This document shows positions 46,353-57,735 of a DNA stretch of 64,000 bases, in pieces (the first letter of the stretch is position 1; each line of letters begins with the position of its first letter). The translations under genes and the position numbers were made by a program. Source of the stretch: Isoperla grammatica (lineage: Eukaryota > Arthropoda > Insecta > Plecoptera > Perlodidae). Location of the stretch: positions 3,399,444 through 3,463,443 of the forward strand of contig OX246743.1 in the NCBI GenBank assembly GCA_945910005.1, in the 5' to 3' direction. The notes below the pieces were generated by a model that searched no databases, was not told the DNA's origin, and saw only the letters and a program-made list of their open reading frames with translations.

Positions 46353-48340
46353 GATGACTTTACGAGTGGGTGAAAGAACGCCAGGAATAGTCGATGTTCG
46401 TTGAAGCAGCGTGCGAGATGAGGATCTGAGGTGTCGCGAGGTCCACAGAGAAGTTGTTGGACAACGCTAATTGAACGCCGATATCAGATTTGTACAAATC
46501 AGTTATTCATCAAAAAATGTGATTTTTCACAATTTTCTGTTTATTATTTAGAATCGGTGGAAACGGCGACTGTAGTAAGTCTATTTTGGACTAAATCAGG
46601 TGGAAATTCAAAACAATATTTAAAAAAAAAACTCAAAATATGTTTGTTTTTTCAAAATTAATACAACTCACAGCAGGACAGTTGAGTGTTGATGTCGGAA
46701 GACAGCGGACAGTCGACCTATATTGGTATGTAGGCCGTCGGCAGTGGCTCGTGGGGTTGGAGCGTGGGTCCTAAGCGTACGACACCCAAGGGCATAAGGA
46801 ATCATTGTGGTTTGTGGGCAACGTACTCAGTATTAATATGGTTTTGTGGAAACAATGTAAGCATACATTTTATAATTAGTATAATTAATATGAAAACTTA
46901 GGCAAATCAAATCAACCCTACTCCATAAATAGTGTACATTCGTGAAACCAACCAGTGTTAGACGTAATGAAATGAAAAGTTCTCCCTCTTTTCTTATAAA
47001 AACCCAAGGTAAGTTTACTTTACTCTGAGTGCTCGATTTCATCTTATTCCCTTTTAATTAAAAATATTTCTCGCCTCATAAGAAAACCTCCCTTCATAAA
47101 AGCGAAATGAAAATTCTGTTTTTACGAACCGTGGCAACCCGGCGTCAATATATATATATATATATACGTGCTCAAAACAAGATAATGTCTAATTAAGTAA
47201 TTCGGGGCTGCGGTTCTGTTCTCGCTAGAACGCGGAACAGAGTAATAAGGTAACCTTTCACTAGACGTTCATTGTTTCAGCGAGAAAGTAGAAAACGGAA
47301 AAAATTATGAGTGAAACTGAATATGAAGCTCTTATATTGAATTTCAAATATTTTCCCCTTGACATAAATTATAAAGTCGGTTAATACTGTAAAACAGAAA
47401 AAAATTAGATACAACAGAAGATTAAATTTCCCTCAAAGACATAAAATAAAATCACTTCAAAATAATAGTAATGATAGTAACAAAATAAAACAAATGTTGA
47501 TTGTTATAATAAAAATGATGCCACTATTAATTTTAAAATGAGATTCTAGCAGAGAACATACTGAAACCAAAATACTAAAATGTATTTAAATGTCTCGTGA
47601 CTATAATAATATCAAAAGAATGATTGTTCGATTATTGTACTAGAAGATTTGTACGTAGAGCTAAAGGGTTTTTGGCCCGAGTTGCGGTTGGAAAACATAA
47701 TTTGTTTCAATTCCCTTTATATAGAACATAAATATAAAAATTATTAAAGTATGTTTTGGCAGTGGTGTTATTTCCTTTAAACCTGGTTGTAGAGTTGTAG
47801 TACCACTAATTGAAGTTGTATAGTAAGTGGAGGTATTGTCAGTGGTAGAAGTTGTAACAGTAGCAGTAGTTCTAGTGTTCCATAATTAACACAATATTCC
47901 AATAAGCCAATTACCGCCTATATCAACACTGTGTGGCTGATGTAGACAATAACTCACGTCCGATCATTAAGATATAACCCGACACTATCACAGTATTATA
48001 TATGCGGGCTAGTTTGGGTTGCATTCTCGAAATCAATTAAGCTATCATAATTAATTAATCAAAGTTTTATATGGGAATCGATATTTCACCCACTCCCCAA
48101 CGTCCGATCGAGCTGACATTTTTCTCACAGTCGTATTTTCTAAATGACAATATATGAATCAATTATCAGATTCACTAATTAATAAATTAATCCATCATAA
48201 ATAATTAAGTAAACAATTAGCTTCATATGGAAAATTAGTCACTGCTATAGTGAGTGAGGATGGGCCAACCAGATGCAGGCATCGGAATTACCGCTTGTTG
48301 TTCGGGATTCAAATATCCATGACGAAATGTTTCTTTGCAG
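46353..48340. other. 2 kb unique AT-rich DNA
   Basis: Contains a (TA) run at 47147-47166 and frames of 69-76 codons without recognisable domains. No gene supported. Confidence 0.5.
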
Positions 48341-48388
48341 CAAGAATGTCAACACGCTCCACTTGTAACTATGGTACAACCCCGTGCG
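48341..48388 (+). other. candidate 48-bp internal exon
   Basis: A strong acceptor (TGTTTCTTTGCAG) is followed after exactly 48 nt by a strong donor (GCG|GTGAGTC). Two frames are open: QECQHAPLVTMVQPRA in phase 0, and one reading RMSTRSTCNYGTTPC. The length is a multiple of three. No neighbouring exon was recognised and the peptide matches no known family, so this could be chance. Confidence 0.22.
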
Positions 48389-48639
48389 GTGAGTCATTCA
48401 CCATGTACGGATGTGCGTTCCCTTCGCGTGGTTCGACCTCACAGTTGATTGGATGGAGTTGGTGCTAGCGCAACTGCTGTTATTATATCTATCACGGTAG
48501 GAATTGATTGTTATAATATAATATAATATAATAATGCAGTGTCAGATACTGGCGTATCTAGACCATTCATTCTTCTAAATTCAGACTCGTCCAGTGAGCA
48601 TATATTCGATTGCAAGATTCTTTAAGACTAAAAGTATAA

Positions 48640-48936
48640 AATATTACATGAAACATATAAATTTTTTTAAACAACGCTTATATTTAAATGCACTAAAAAG
48701 TAAAAAATACATTTTCGCTCAACAAATTGTTGCCTCACTCGGAAAATAAAAGCGTTGGGCGCTTTCCCTGCATAAACAGCAGAATAGGCCTACTGTAATC
48801 TATGTGAATACCGAAAGCGCCCAACGCTTATTATTTTCCGAGTGAGGCAAAAATGTGTTGGACGAAAATTATTTTTTTACTTTTTAGTGTATTTAAATAT
48901 AAGCGTTTTTTTAAAATGTTTTTTTCATGTAATATT
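48640..48936. mobile_element. 297-bp fold-back MITE
   Basis: The left arm (AATATTACATGAAACAT, CGCTTATATTTAAATGCAC, TTGCCTCACTCGGAAAATAA, AGCGTTGGGCGCTTTC) pairs with the right arm almost throughout, around a short loop with TAAACAGCAGAATAGGCC. Frames of 67-89 codons starting inside its right arm are not convincing genes. Confidence 0.85.
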
Positions 48937-49142
48937 ATTAATAATACTAGGGTATTCGATGATCCGTTCAGCCGAACGACATTTTATCGTGGAGGACAAA
49001 GCTCGATCACAGGTAGTGAAGCAACATGTGCTGCGAGTACGGTAAATAATATATTTCCTTGTAATCGAGGAGTTGTTATGAGACAGATAGAGGAGTATAG
49101 GCTTCACCACCCAATAGGTTAGGGCTAGAAGGGTGTGCGGGT

Positions 49143-49159
49143 GGGGGGGGGGGGGGGGG
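49143..49159. repeat. G17 homopolymer
   Basis: Uninterrupted G run followed by AGGGGCG. It lies in frame with a spurious polyproline minus-strand ORF. Confidence 0.93.
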
Positions 49160-49330
49160 AGGGGCGAACACACGTGCATGCATGGTAATGGTAATGCACG
49201 TGCTAATGGAATGGTATGAATGAACCATGCTAATGAAGCGGAGAGAACGTTTTGTTCGCCATATATGAGGCGCGAAGGACAATGGAAGGGACAAACAGCA
49301 GACGCAGGCCAAGATTGGAATGTAGACGTG

Positions 49331-49527
49331 TACTGTAAAGCCAGGTACACAATATCACAGGAACTAGGCGCAGTGATAGACGAGCAGCTCGTGACCAATC
49401 AGCGGTCGGTATTTGGGCTCAGGGAGCTCGCTGGTTGACCGAGCCGAGCAAACACTGACCGCTGATTGGCTACGAGTTTCTTGTACGTCGTCTTGGGCCG
49501 CGTATATGCACATTGTGTACAGTTTCC
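49331..49527. mobile_element. fold-back MITE of the CCAAT palindrome family
   Basis: The core left arm CTCGTGACCAATCAGCGGTC pairs with the right arm GACCGCTGATTGGCTACGAG. Outer ends (GTACTGTAAAGCC, GTACACAATATC and GTGTACAGTTTCC) pair loosely. Same CCAATCAGCG word as at 1.46 and 33.1 kb. Confidence 0.7.
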
Positions 49528-49718
49528 TCATCGCTTCCAGGCCCTGGGAACGCGAATTGAAAGATTACCATCTTTTCTCGTTGTAGGGACGTTTTCGGAG
49601 GTTGTGGGCCAAATTCACTGCTAGATTACAGGATACATTTTAAACCTACTCTTCATGATGTTCTTGCGTCCAAATAAACAAATTGTAACCGAATAATATA
49701 AATACACATAGATTATTG

Positions 49719-49790
49719 GGATCACGTGGTTAGTGAGGATCACGTGGTTAGTGAGGATCACGTGGTTAGTGAGGATCACGTGGTAAGTGA
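49719..49790. repeat. 18-bp CACGTG tandem repeat, 4 copies
   Basis: Units GGATCACGTGGTTAGTGA, the last with GGTAAGTGA. Each contains a perfect E-box CACGTG. Whether bHLH factors bind is not known. Confidence 0.93.
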
Positions 49791-50549
49791 GGAGAGGATG
49801 CGATAAAACTATTTCGAGTATCTGAAAAGGGATAGTTTGAAACTACACCTTAGCTATTAGCTAATTAGTGGTCTGACCCCTCCCTCACCTACTGAGCTAC
49901 ATAGTAAAGAGCAGAGTATAAACTTAAGCTTCTACTGCTCTAGTTAGTACTACATCTACCTACACCGGTATAGTATACCAGACCAGCCCGAACTCTAATA
50001 TCGCCATCATATTCCAAACAAACAGGAACTAAACATGAGGCTTCGGGTATTCACTCCACAGAAACAAGGTTAATGTGAAACTTTGTAAATTGAGATATTG
50101 AAAATGTTTCAATGCACAATTTAAAAAGCAATTAAAAAAAAACACCCCTCAAATATGAGTGAAACGAGAAAAATAAATTGACTGTTCAATACGTACATGA
50201 GAAATAAATTAAATTATAACGATATTTAAGTTCATGTTTTATGCTTTCGCGGCACGAAATAATAAGTAAAAAATGTAAACTTTCCATGTATCTAATGTTA
50301 TTTCTGAAATATGTGAAGTAGCTTTCCAGAACATTCCTTATAGTTGGTCATCTGAAGAAGCGCATTTGCACCCACCCTATAACAGGCTGCATTAGAGCGT
50401 TGCATCTACTCATGTTTATGTAAAGCGGAGCAAGAAGTGTCCGGTTGCATTGAGGTTTGTGCAAGAAAGAGATTTACGGATAGCTTTACACTGTCTGGAG
50501 TAGCTTGCACGTAATTGGAGTACAGGAGAGAAGAGAGCCGCTATAAAAC

Positions 50550-50729
50550 ATGGTTAGCATTATTGCTTCTAAAGAGAACGACAGATCGACTGAAGAGCGA
50601 CTAGAGAGATATATATACATACCACAAGTAGAGCAATCATTGCTTCGAGCTACTACTGTAGAAGGAAGAGTAGGCGATCATGTACACGAGGGAGTAGAGC
50701 CGAGACGGACTCATGCAAACCAAGCTTAA
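50550..50729 (+). CDS. small ORF of 59 residues, uncertain
   Basis: Starts MVSIIASKENDRSTEERLER and ends RRTHANQA before TAA. It is hydrophilic and charged, without a signal peptide, membrane segment or known domain. AATAAA overlaps the region just after the stop (50728-50733). A TATAAAA word sits 4 nt before the ATG, too close to be its promoter. It ends 11 bp before the GGGCCTC-ended element. No family recognised; it may be chance or a transposon fragment. Confidence 0.18.
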   Translation: MVSIIASKENDRSTEERLERYIYIPQVEQSLLRATTVEGRVGDHVHEGVEPRRTHANQA

Positions 50730-50740
50730 TAAAACACCAG

Positions 50741-51260
50741 GGGCCTCATTCCTGTACATTTTTTTTAACTCTCCTTAACTCTCGCTAACCCCATGTTAAA
50801 ATGACCCCGGGGTTAACTCCTACACAGGCTTCCCTGCATAATTCGGAGGCAAATATGACCCTGTCTGATAGTAGGGTTAAGAAGAGTTATCTCAACAATA
50901 CTTTGAAAAGCCGCCATTTTGTCAATGCCCGTGTGTATAGTTTCACAAATGTCACATTTCAATTCTTTAATTGGGAATAACCACCTTCATGGATACGTTA
51001 CTTTATGTGTTTATTAACGTTTATACACAATTTTGTGTATTTATTGTACACTATATAGGTCCTACATATGTAAATATGTAGTTTTATTGAGTATTTTGTC
51101 GACGTTTTGAGGTTATTGGACTGTTTTTGTTTGTTATTGTTTTTATTTTGTCTCGTTTTTTCAACAATGCCATCCTTCGATCGGCGTCCCAGTTGCTGAC
51201 TCCTGATTGGCTATTGGCTAACACCGGGGTTAAGTTTGCAAATGTACAGGAATGAGGCCC
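50741..51260. mobile_element. GGGCCTC-ended DNA transposon with CAG target duplication, complete
   Basis: Termini GGGCCTCATTCCTGTACATT and AATGTACAGGAATGAGGCCC pair perfectly for 20 bp. CAG lies directly outside each end (50738-50740 and 51261-51263). Length 520 bp, no transposase. Subterminal GCTAACCCCATGTTAAAATG and GGCTAACACCGGGGTTAAG are related inverted motifs. With the CTG-flanked element at 32.5 kb it suggests a CWG target preference. Confidence 0.88.
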
Positions 51261-51686
51261 CAGGAGGAGTTTATGTTATTGAAAACTTCAAGACAACGGC
51301 CTCAGCAATGACAGTAATAATGAAGCTTGTAATTGAAGGGGAACATAAAATCTGGAAAACTGTGAGGTTTTGGATGAGTCATGCTCGGAGAATTTAAGTA
51401 GTTACACAAGATAAATTGTTTATTGATTTATTCATTTCTTTTAATATGTGGGCTTTATTCACTTCAAACGGAATAAATTATGGCTTACAGCTATATAGTT
51501 CTGATTCTATATGATAATGGGATTCATATAATCGTTTTTTTTTTGGTATTTACAAAATGTGTGTGATTTAGTACTTAATTTCAATTACGTTTAAAAAAAA
51601 GAACACATTTTGAATTTTAATGAAAGTTGTGATCCCAGCTAGGCCTATTATTCAAGGTACTCTGGCGTAGTAATACACACGCTCTG

Positions 51687-52387
51687 TAGGTGCACAATAT
51701 CGTGCTATCAAAGAGTTCAATGAAGGTGCACATATCTTGCTATCAAAGAGTTCAATGTAGGTGCACATATCTTGCTATCAAAGAGTTCAATGTAGGTGCA
51801 CATATCTTGCTATCAAAGAGTTCAATGTAGGTGCACATATCTTGCTATCAAAGAGTTCAATGTAGGTGCACATATCTTGCTATCAAAGAGTTCAATGTAG
51901 GTGCACATATCTTGCTATCAAAGAGTTCAATGTAGGTGCACATATCTTGCTATCAAAGAGTTCAATGTAGGTGCTCATATCTTGCTATCAAAGAGTTCAA
52001 TGTAGGTGCACATATCTTGCTATCAAAGAGTTCAATGTAGGTGCACATATCTTGCTATCAAAGAGTTCAATGTAGGTGCACATATCTTGCTATCAAAGAG
52101 TTCAATGTAGGTGCTCATATCTTGCTATCAAAGAGTTCAATGTAGGTGCACATATCTTGCAATCAAAGAGTTCAATGTAGGTGCACATATCTTGCTATCA
52201 AAGAGTTCAATGTAGGTGCACATATCTTGCTATCAAAGAGTTCAATGTAGGTGCACATATCTTGCTATCAAAGAGTTCAATGTAGGTGCTCATATCTTGC
52301 TATCAAAGAGTTCAATGTAGGTGCACATATCTTGCTATCAAAGAGTTCAATGTAGGTGCACATATCTTGCTATCAAAGAGTTCAATG
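51687..52387. repeat. 35-bp tandem repeat, 20 copies
   Basis: Consensus GTAGGTGCACATATCTTGCT then ATCAAAGAGTTCAAT. Variants with GTGCTCAT recur near 51971, 52111 and 52286. Plus-strand frames of 65-78 codons run off its end; not genes. Confidence 0.96.
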
Positions 52388-52552
52388 CCCCACTGCCACA
52401 ATACTGGGCTCACAATACCCGGCGCCTCCACCAAGCAATATTATCCTTGGATAGAAACAGCAAATACTTTTATTTTAGTTGTACTTATCCTTGGAGCACG
52501 CTTTTATTATTATTTTAATTAAATAAAAAAAGAAGAAAATGTTTCATTATTT

Positions 52553-52800
<248 letters not shown>

Positions 52801-52985
52801 TTATTGTTGCAATACATACACACTCGGTCAAAACCGGCATAAACATGTTGTACAGACATAAATGTCAAGTATTTCCATGTGTTTACCTTATTAAAATCTA
52901 CTTAGAACTAATTAAATATATCATTGTCCATATTATTTTTTCCAAACTAAAATGTTGATGCTATGTACGGTCGTGGCCGATTTGT

Positions 52986-53116
<131 letters not shown>

Positions 53117-53364
53117 TTATGCTATACTTAGTACTTTGCATTCTACTCGTTGCTAAACAACACACATTGATGGCGTCACATTGAAACTATTGGCATCAAA
53201 CAGTGTTCCTGGACTAGCCTTCACATTAATTAAACATGTGCTTCACCATCCTGGTATGTTTATCAGTAACGTGGCACCAAAAATGGGCGTGGCTTCGTTT
53301 AAATTATCGACAACGATTCAACACGTGCAACAGCGTCGTAATTGAATTAATGTGATTTTAATAG

Positions 53365-53457
53365 GTGTTCGGTTAGCTGGCAAGGAATTCCCCGAAGAGC
53401 CTCTGAGCACTCACTCAGCATTTGCCTACAACGAGGGAGCCTTAGAGTTGACTTAAT
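53365..53457 (+). other. candidate terminal coding exon, uncertain
   Basis: After a possible acceptor (GTGATTTTAATAG) the frame reads GVRLAGKEFPEEPLSTHSAF then AYNEGALELT and stops at TAA. Composition looks protein-like and GC content rises locally, but the polypyrimidine tract is weak and no upstream exon or known domain is seen. Confidence 0.15.
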
Positions 53458-53590
53458 TGCTGGTTAGGGAGGCCTATGTGTGGTGAAGAGACACATTTAA
53501 ACGTTCAAGGTAGGAATTGAAACATCAGTTAAGGAATGAGCGAAATCTATGTATTTATATTTATGGTCACGCGTATCTTCTTTCTCTCCT

Positions 53591-53611
53591 CCCCCCCCCC
53601 CCCCCCCCCCC
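53591..53611. repeat. C21 homopolymer
   Basis: The longest C run here with 12200-12220. It lies about 24 bp left of a near-perfect hairpin. Confidence 0.95.
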
Positions 53612-53634
53612 ACAATCATATGGGCCAGTTAGTA

Positions 53635-53735
53635 AGTGTTTTTGTTTACCTATAGACGGATGCAAATACCTGATTCGTTATTTTACCTGATTCGAATCAG
53701 GTATTTGCATCTGTCTATAGGTAAACAAAAACACT
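53635..53735. repeat. 101-bp near-perfect hairpin with FOX and octamer words
   Basis: Arms of about 42 bp with a single mismatch: AGTGTTTTTGTTTACCTATA, GACGGATGCAAATACCTGAT and the reverse complement, with a loop of about 16 nt. Each arm carries TGTTTAC (forkhead consensus) and ATGCAAAT (POU octamer). Possibly a young MITE; flanking duplications are not evident. Binding is inference. Confidence 0.85.
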
Positions 53736-54843
53736 GTCTAAATGTCTAAAGTTAATCCTTGTTACTGTTCTTCAAATTATATATTTATAAAGTTGAATCT
53801 CACGATGTTGTATGTATGTTATTTATATTGTTTGCCACATGCTGTTAAAATAATAAATAATAAAGTTATTCGTCACCAAAGAAAGACACATTCTTAAATT
53901 ACGCATTAGTTTTAGTTGGATTTGTGAAATATTTCATTTTATCAATTTATAGTTGTATATACATATATGGTGCTTTTAGCTGAATTGCTGTTAGTGCTGT
54001 TTAGCTGTTGCTTCAAAAATTACTAAGTTCCTATTTTCTATATTTATAATTTCAATTATTATTTATTTTATTCATATTTGTATGAAATACCTTTTTCATT
54101 CACCGAATGTCGATGTATGAATATTTACGTGTTTCCTGTATAACAGCTGTTGCCATTATTGTTCAATGAGACTAATGAATAGTAATATTGTTTGCTCATA
54201 TTTCAGTTGTAAACTTTGATTGGAAATGTACACTGGTAATTGTGTTTTGTGTTAATGTTGGCTGATACATTTATTGAATTGAAACTAATGCACTCTACAC
54301 AAACCCGCGCAATAAATGACAATTGTGTCCAACTCTCATCACAATAGACACTGACGGTAAAGCAGTAATGTACTTTAATGTGACACGTATTCAAATTAGC
54401 CTGTTGATAGTAAAGCAAACTACTAAAACAACTCTTAGGAGCGAAGAATTGCTCTCTATATTTTAACTAGGCCAACACTTAATTATCTGTCTAGTTATCT
54501 GTAGTATCTTGTAAATAGTTTACACTAACATGCTCGCATCAGCAGACACGGTTTGTTAACATTTCAACTGTTTTAAAACATTGGTACAACCAAAGCTATT
54601 ACTATTAAAGTATTTGGAACAACTACTCAAAAAATAGGAAAAAAATTGTCTTTGTATTTTCCTCCACAAAATAATCGTAATTATCTGTAATAGCTGTGTT
54701 CAATATTGTATCGATTTTGATACTTTTATTTTAGGTCTAACGACAATTCCGTATTTGATAGCCTTACAACGTAAAAAGTGTTAAATAACAAAAATCTTTT
54801 TAAAAACTAGTAAGCTTAGAGTGGCTCTCATTAATTTTTTAAG
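53736..54843. other. 1.1 kb AT-rich unique DNA
   Basis: No frame above 71 codons, no repeat or RNA gene recognised. Confidence 0.5.
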
Positions 54844-55030
54844 TTCTTAGATTTATTAATTAAGTATTTTACTACTATAGTTAACGCTTATAAATTATAC
54901 CTGTTGTCACAGGCATTGAGTATATTATTATGTAGATGTTCTTAGATTTATTAATTAAGTATTTTACTACCATAGTTAACGCTTATAAATTAGGATTGTC
55001 ACAGGCATTGAGTATATTATTATGTAGATG
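54844..55030. repeat. tandem duplication of about 95 bp
   Basis: Two copies of TTCTTAGATTTATTAATTAA ... AGTATATTATTATGTAGATG, differing by one substitution and a small deletion (ATACCTGTT against AGGA). Recent local duplication. Confidence 0.93.
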
Positions 55031-56072
55031 AGTAACGTCCATGTGAATAGTTGATCTATCTATTGATACTGCGATTACAATCTAATGCAATGCACGAAGA
55101 TTAATTCAATTGTTTTTCGTTAGTTAACTAAACAAGGACTCGTAAACCATGCCCAGCGTTTAGCGCCGAATAAGCTGGCAACTATTTGCTTTTACCGATA
55201 AACTATATCACTTCCCCGGTGAAGCATTTACTACTAATTGAATTGTCAATCCATTATATCTGTCTGATTTACTAACAGCATTAAGCTGCGTTCCAATGTG
55301 CAGTGCTTGTTCTTAATACGAACAACTGTAACAGTTTCATGTCAATAATACATGAATATTGTAGCATTGCCATGAATCAGAGTGAACAGTGATGTTGATG
55401 ACGACAGAGTAATAGTGTAGGATAGAGTCATGCCGATGAACGCACACCGCCGTTATTTATATTATCGCATTTATTTTGATTAAGAGCAATAAAACATAAG
55501 ATTCAAGCGTAAATAGTCGCCAAATATACAAAACGAATGTTTAATGTTCTTCTGATCATATTCCTCCAATACAAGACTAAACAATATACAATATAATACA
55601 ATACAAGTGTCACTCGATGCTGCAGAAACACAACCCTAGATGAGTTTTACTAGACGAATCTTGACTCACAGGAATTAGTGTAACGCTGTTGACGTTGGCT
55701 TCAAGAATGATGTCACAACTTCGATTAATCATTAATCCAGCCATAAATATAAATTTTAAATGATAAATTCATATAATTGGTCGTTATAGGTTGGAACAAA
55801 TTAGTTCTAGCTGGCCGGCCATGTTTGAGATTGACGTTAATGTGCAGAAACATGATCACGATTATTAATGTATAAAAGTAAAAGATAAATACTGTACCCC
55901 GCTTACATTGCATGACCTGCAACCATTATGTGAATAAAAAACGTTTTAACGAAAGTGAAGAAAAATAAATATAACCCGAAAAACCATTTCATAAAAAGAT
56001 AAAGTAAATAAATCTGTAATTTGAAAATGTTGTGCTAAATCATCATCATCTGTTGCCACGTCCAACTCTGCG
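55031..56072. other. 1 kb AT-rich unique DNA
   Basis: No recognisable gene; frames are under 66 codons. The right end adjoins the 3-prime tail of the reverse-transcriptase remnant. Confidence 0.5.
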
Positions 56073-56372
56073 TTAGGTCGACATTGAAGATAAGCCTCTC
56101 CATCTTCTTCTATCCTGCCACCACTCTTCCCCCTCAACTACATTCCAGTCCCCTCCTCGCATTTCCACATCCTTCCTCACTTTGTCGTGCCATCTTTGTC
56201 GTGGTCTTCCTCTCATCCTTCTACCTGGAATCTCCAGTTCTAGCATTCTCCGCGGCAATCTTTCTCTTTCCATCCTCTTGACATGTCCGAACCATTTCAG
56301 TCTGCTCTCTCCAATACGATCCAATAAATTCCTTACGCCTAGTTGGTTTCTTATGTCTAAATATGGAAATTA
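56040..56372 (-). pseudogene. non-LTR retrotransposon ORF C-terminus, 5-prime truncated
   Basis: Minus-strand translation runs YLDIRNQLGVRNLLDRIGES, RLKWFGHVKRMERERLPRRM, LELEIPGRRMRGRPRQRWHD, KVRKDVEMRGGDW and on to a stop at 56073. RLKWFGHVKRM and GRPRQRW are the conserved tail motifs after the reverse-transcriptase domain. No endonuclease or catalytic YxDD motif is present upstream, where a stop falls at about 56373. Past the stop the element ends in a short GATGATGATGA tail (56040-56052), typical of RTE-like elements (inference). This is a dead 5-prime-truncated insertion. Confidence 0.85.
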
Positions 56373-56449
56373 AAATTTCCTAGTCTCCCATACTGTCATC
56401 TCGAGTATAGAGCAAACACCAAACACCAAACACCTATCCTATCACTAGA

Positions 56450-56520
56450 GTTACCAAGGCGTTTCAAGCCGGAGTTGTGCAATCGTTTCGTGCCAAAATG
56501 ATTTTAAAACCTTGGTAAAC
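56450..56520. repeat. 71-bp short hairpin
   Basis: GTTACCAAGGCGTTT and AAACCTTGGTAAAC form short inverted ends around a 43-bp loop. Possibly a tiny MITE. Confidence 0.5.
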
Positions 56521-57735
56521 ATCGATTGTTGGACAAGTCGGTTTGATTTCAATTCAGTTGAGCTTCCAAATCGTAAATATCAAATTGCTTTGAAAACTAT
56601 CAGTTAGTTTAAGCGTACAAGCTGGTTTCACTTGAAACCGGCCTGGTTGAAACCAGATTGTCTTTGTTAATGTTAACGGCTGTCATTGAAAGTCTCTGTT
56701 GTAACTAACCACTTTCAGCTTTCCCTCAAGCACAGAATATCTTCCACCTCAGCCAATCTAATTCATTCAGGATACTTTTAGTCAAAGCTTCTTTCTCATT
56801 CATACAACTTAAATGAAATAAAAGCAGTTCTTCTCGCCTTCATTCAACAAGAACCAGTGTTGCGACTGAATGAGAAGACGAAGTAGGGGAGCAACACTTT
56901 CTTTCCTTAAAGAAAATGAATGTTAATTCATGATTAACAAAAGTCCTTGAGCCGGGCTAGTTAGTGGACAGAATCTTTTGACTTTGAATATCTAGACTGT
57001 AATATAACGAAAAGCTTTAAAAAAGGCAAAGTTTTGTCTTCAGATGTGAAGTTACGGCGTTGCCAGATATCAACAAGACACATGTCGCGACGTCGCAACA
57101 CATTCTTTTCAGTATCTCGTTGCAAGACATAAGATGAATTACAATCTCGCGTATATTCAGGTCAGTAGGCTAATCCTCCTGCTACCGGGCTAGTCTCTAA
57201 CCAAGGTACGTCAATTCCCTAGTGGACTTTAAAGTTCGACGAGCCCTCGACAGGGGATTTACTGACCTACTTCTGAAATTTGCCTTGGACTGGAGTGACC
57301 AACTTTTCCCATAGATTCGTAGATAGATACAACTTCTTGTTGGGAGGCTAGACTAGAGCGGATTTGTTGGAACCCTCCTAGCCTCGAATCGGTAACTGAG
57401 TGCAATTAACCACCACATGTGCTCTGTTGCAGTCACTGGTCACGTGTTAAGTATACCCCAGCACCACACAGATATAATCCGTGCATAAAGAGAAAAAGAA
57501 AACACATGAAACCGCGAATCAAGTTCTGAAACTTGTCTTTTAGTATAGCAGCAATTTGCACCCGCCAGACGCTGGGTTTGAGTTCTACTAACAGCCCTCG
57601 GCTCGGACATTCCTTCCCAACTATCAAACATCCAAATAACCTAGTTAGTCACCCACCTGAAGAGGGGAACATTACGTAAATCTGGTGTGCACCCCATAAC
57701 GGGTATTCCTACTACCCGACAGACCACCGAGCCAA
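56521..57735. other. 1.2 kb unique DNA
   Basis: Small inverted words (GGTTTCACTTGAAACC near 56623) and loosely inverted AGGTCAGTAGG / TACTGACCTACT near 57160-57275 hint at decayed fold-back DNA. No gene recognised. Confidence 0.45.

Noticed and set aside
48957..49050. Coding exon (frame VFDDPFSRTTFYRGGQSSIT)
   Set aside because: The acceptor-like CTAG has a poor polypyrimidine tract, the donor is weak and an alternative frame is equally open.
50541..50549. TATA-box promoter (CTATAAAAC)
   Set aside because: Only 4 nt before the candidate start codon, too close to direct that ORF, and no downstream gene is recognised.
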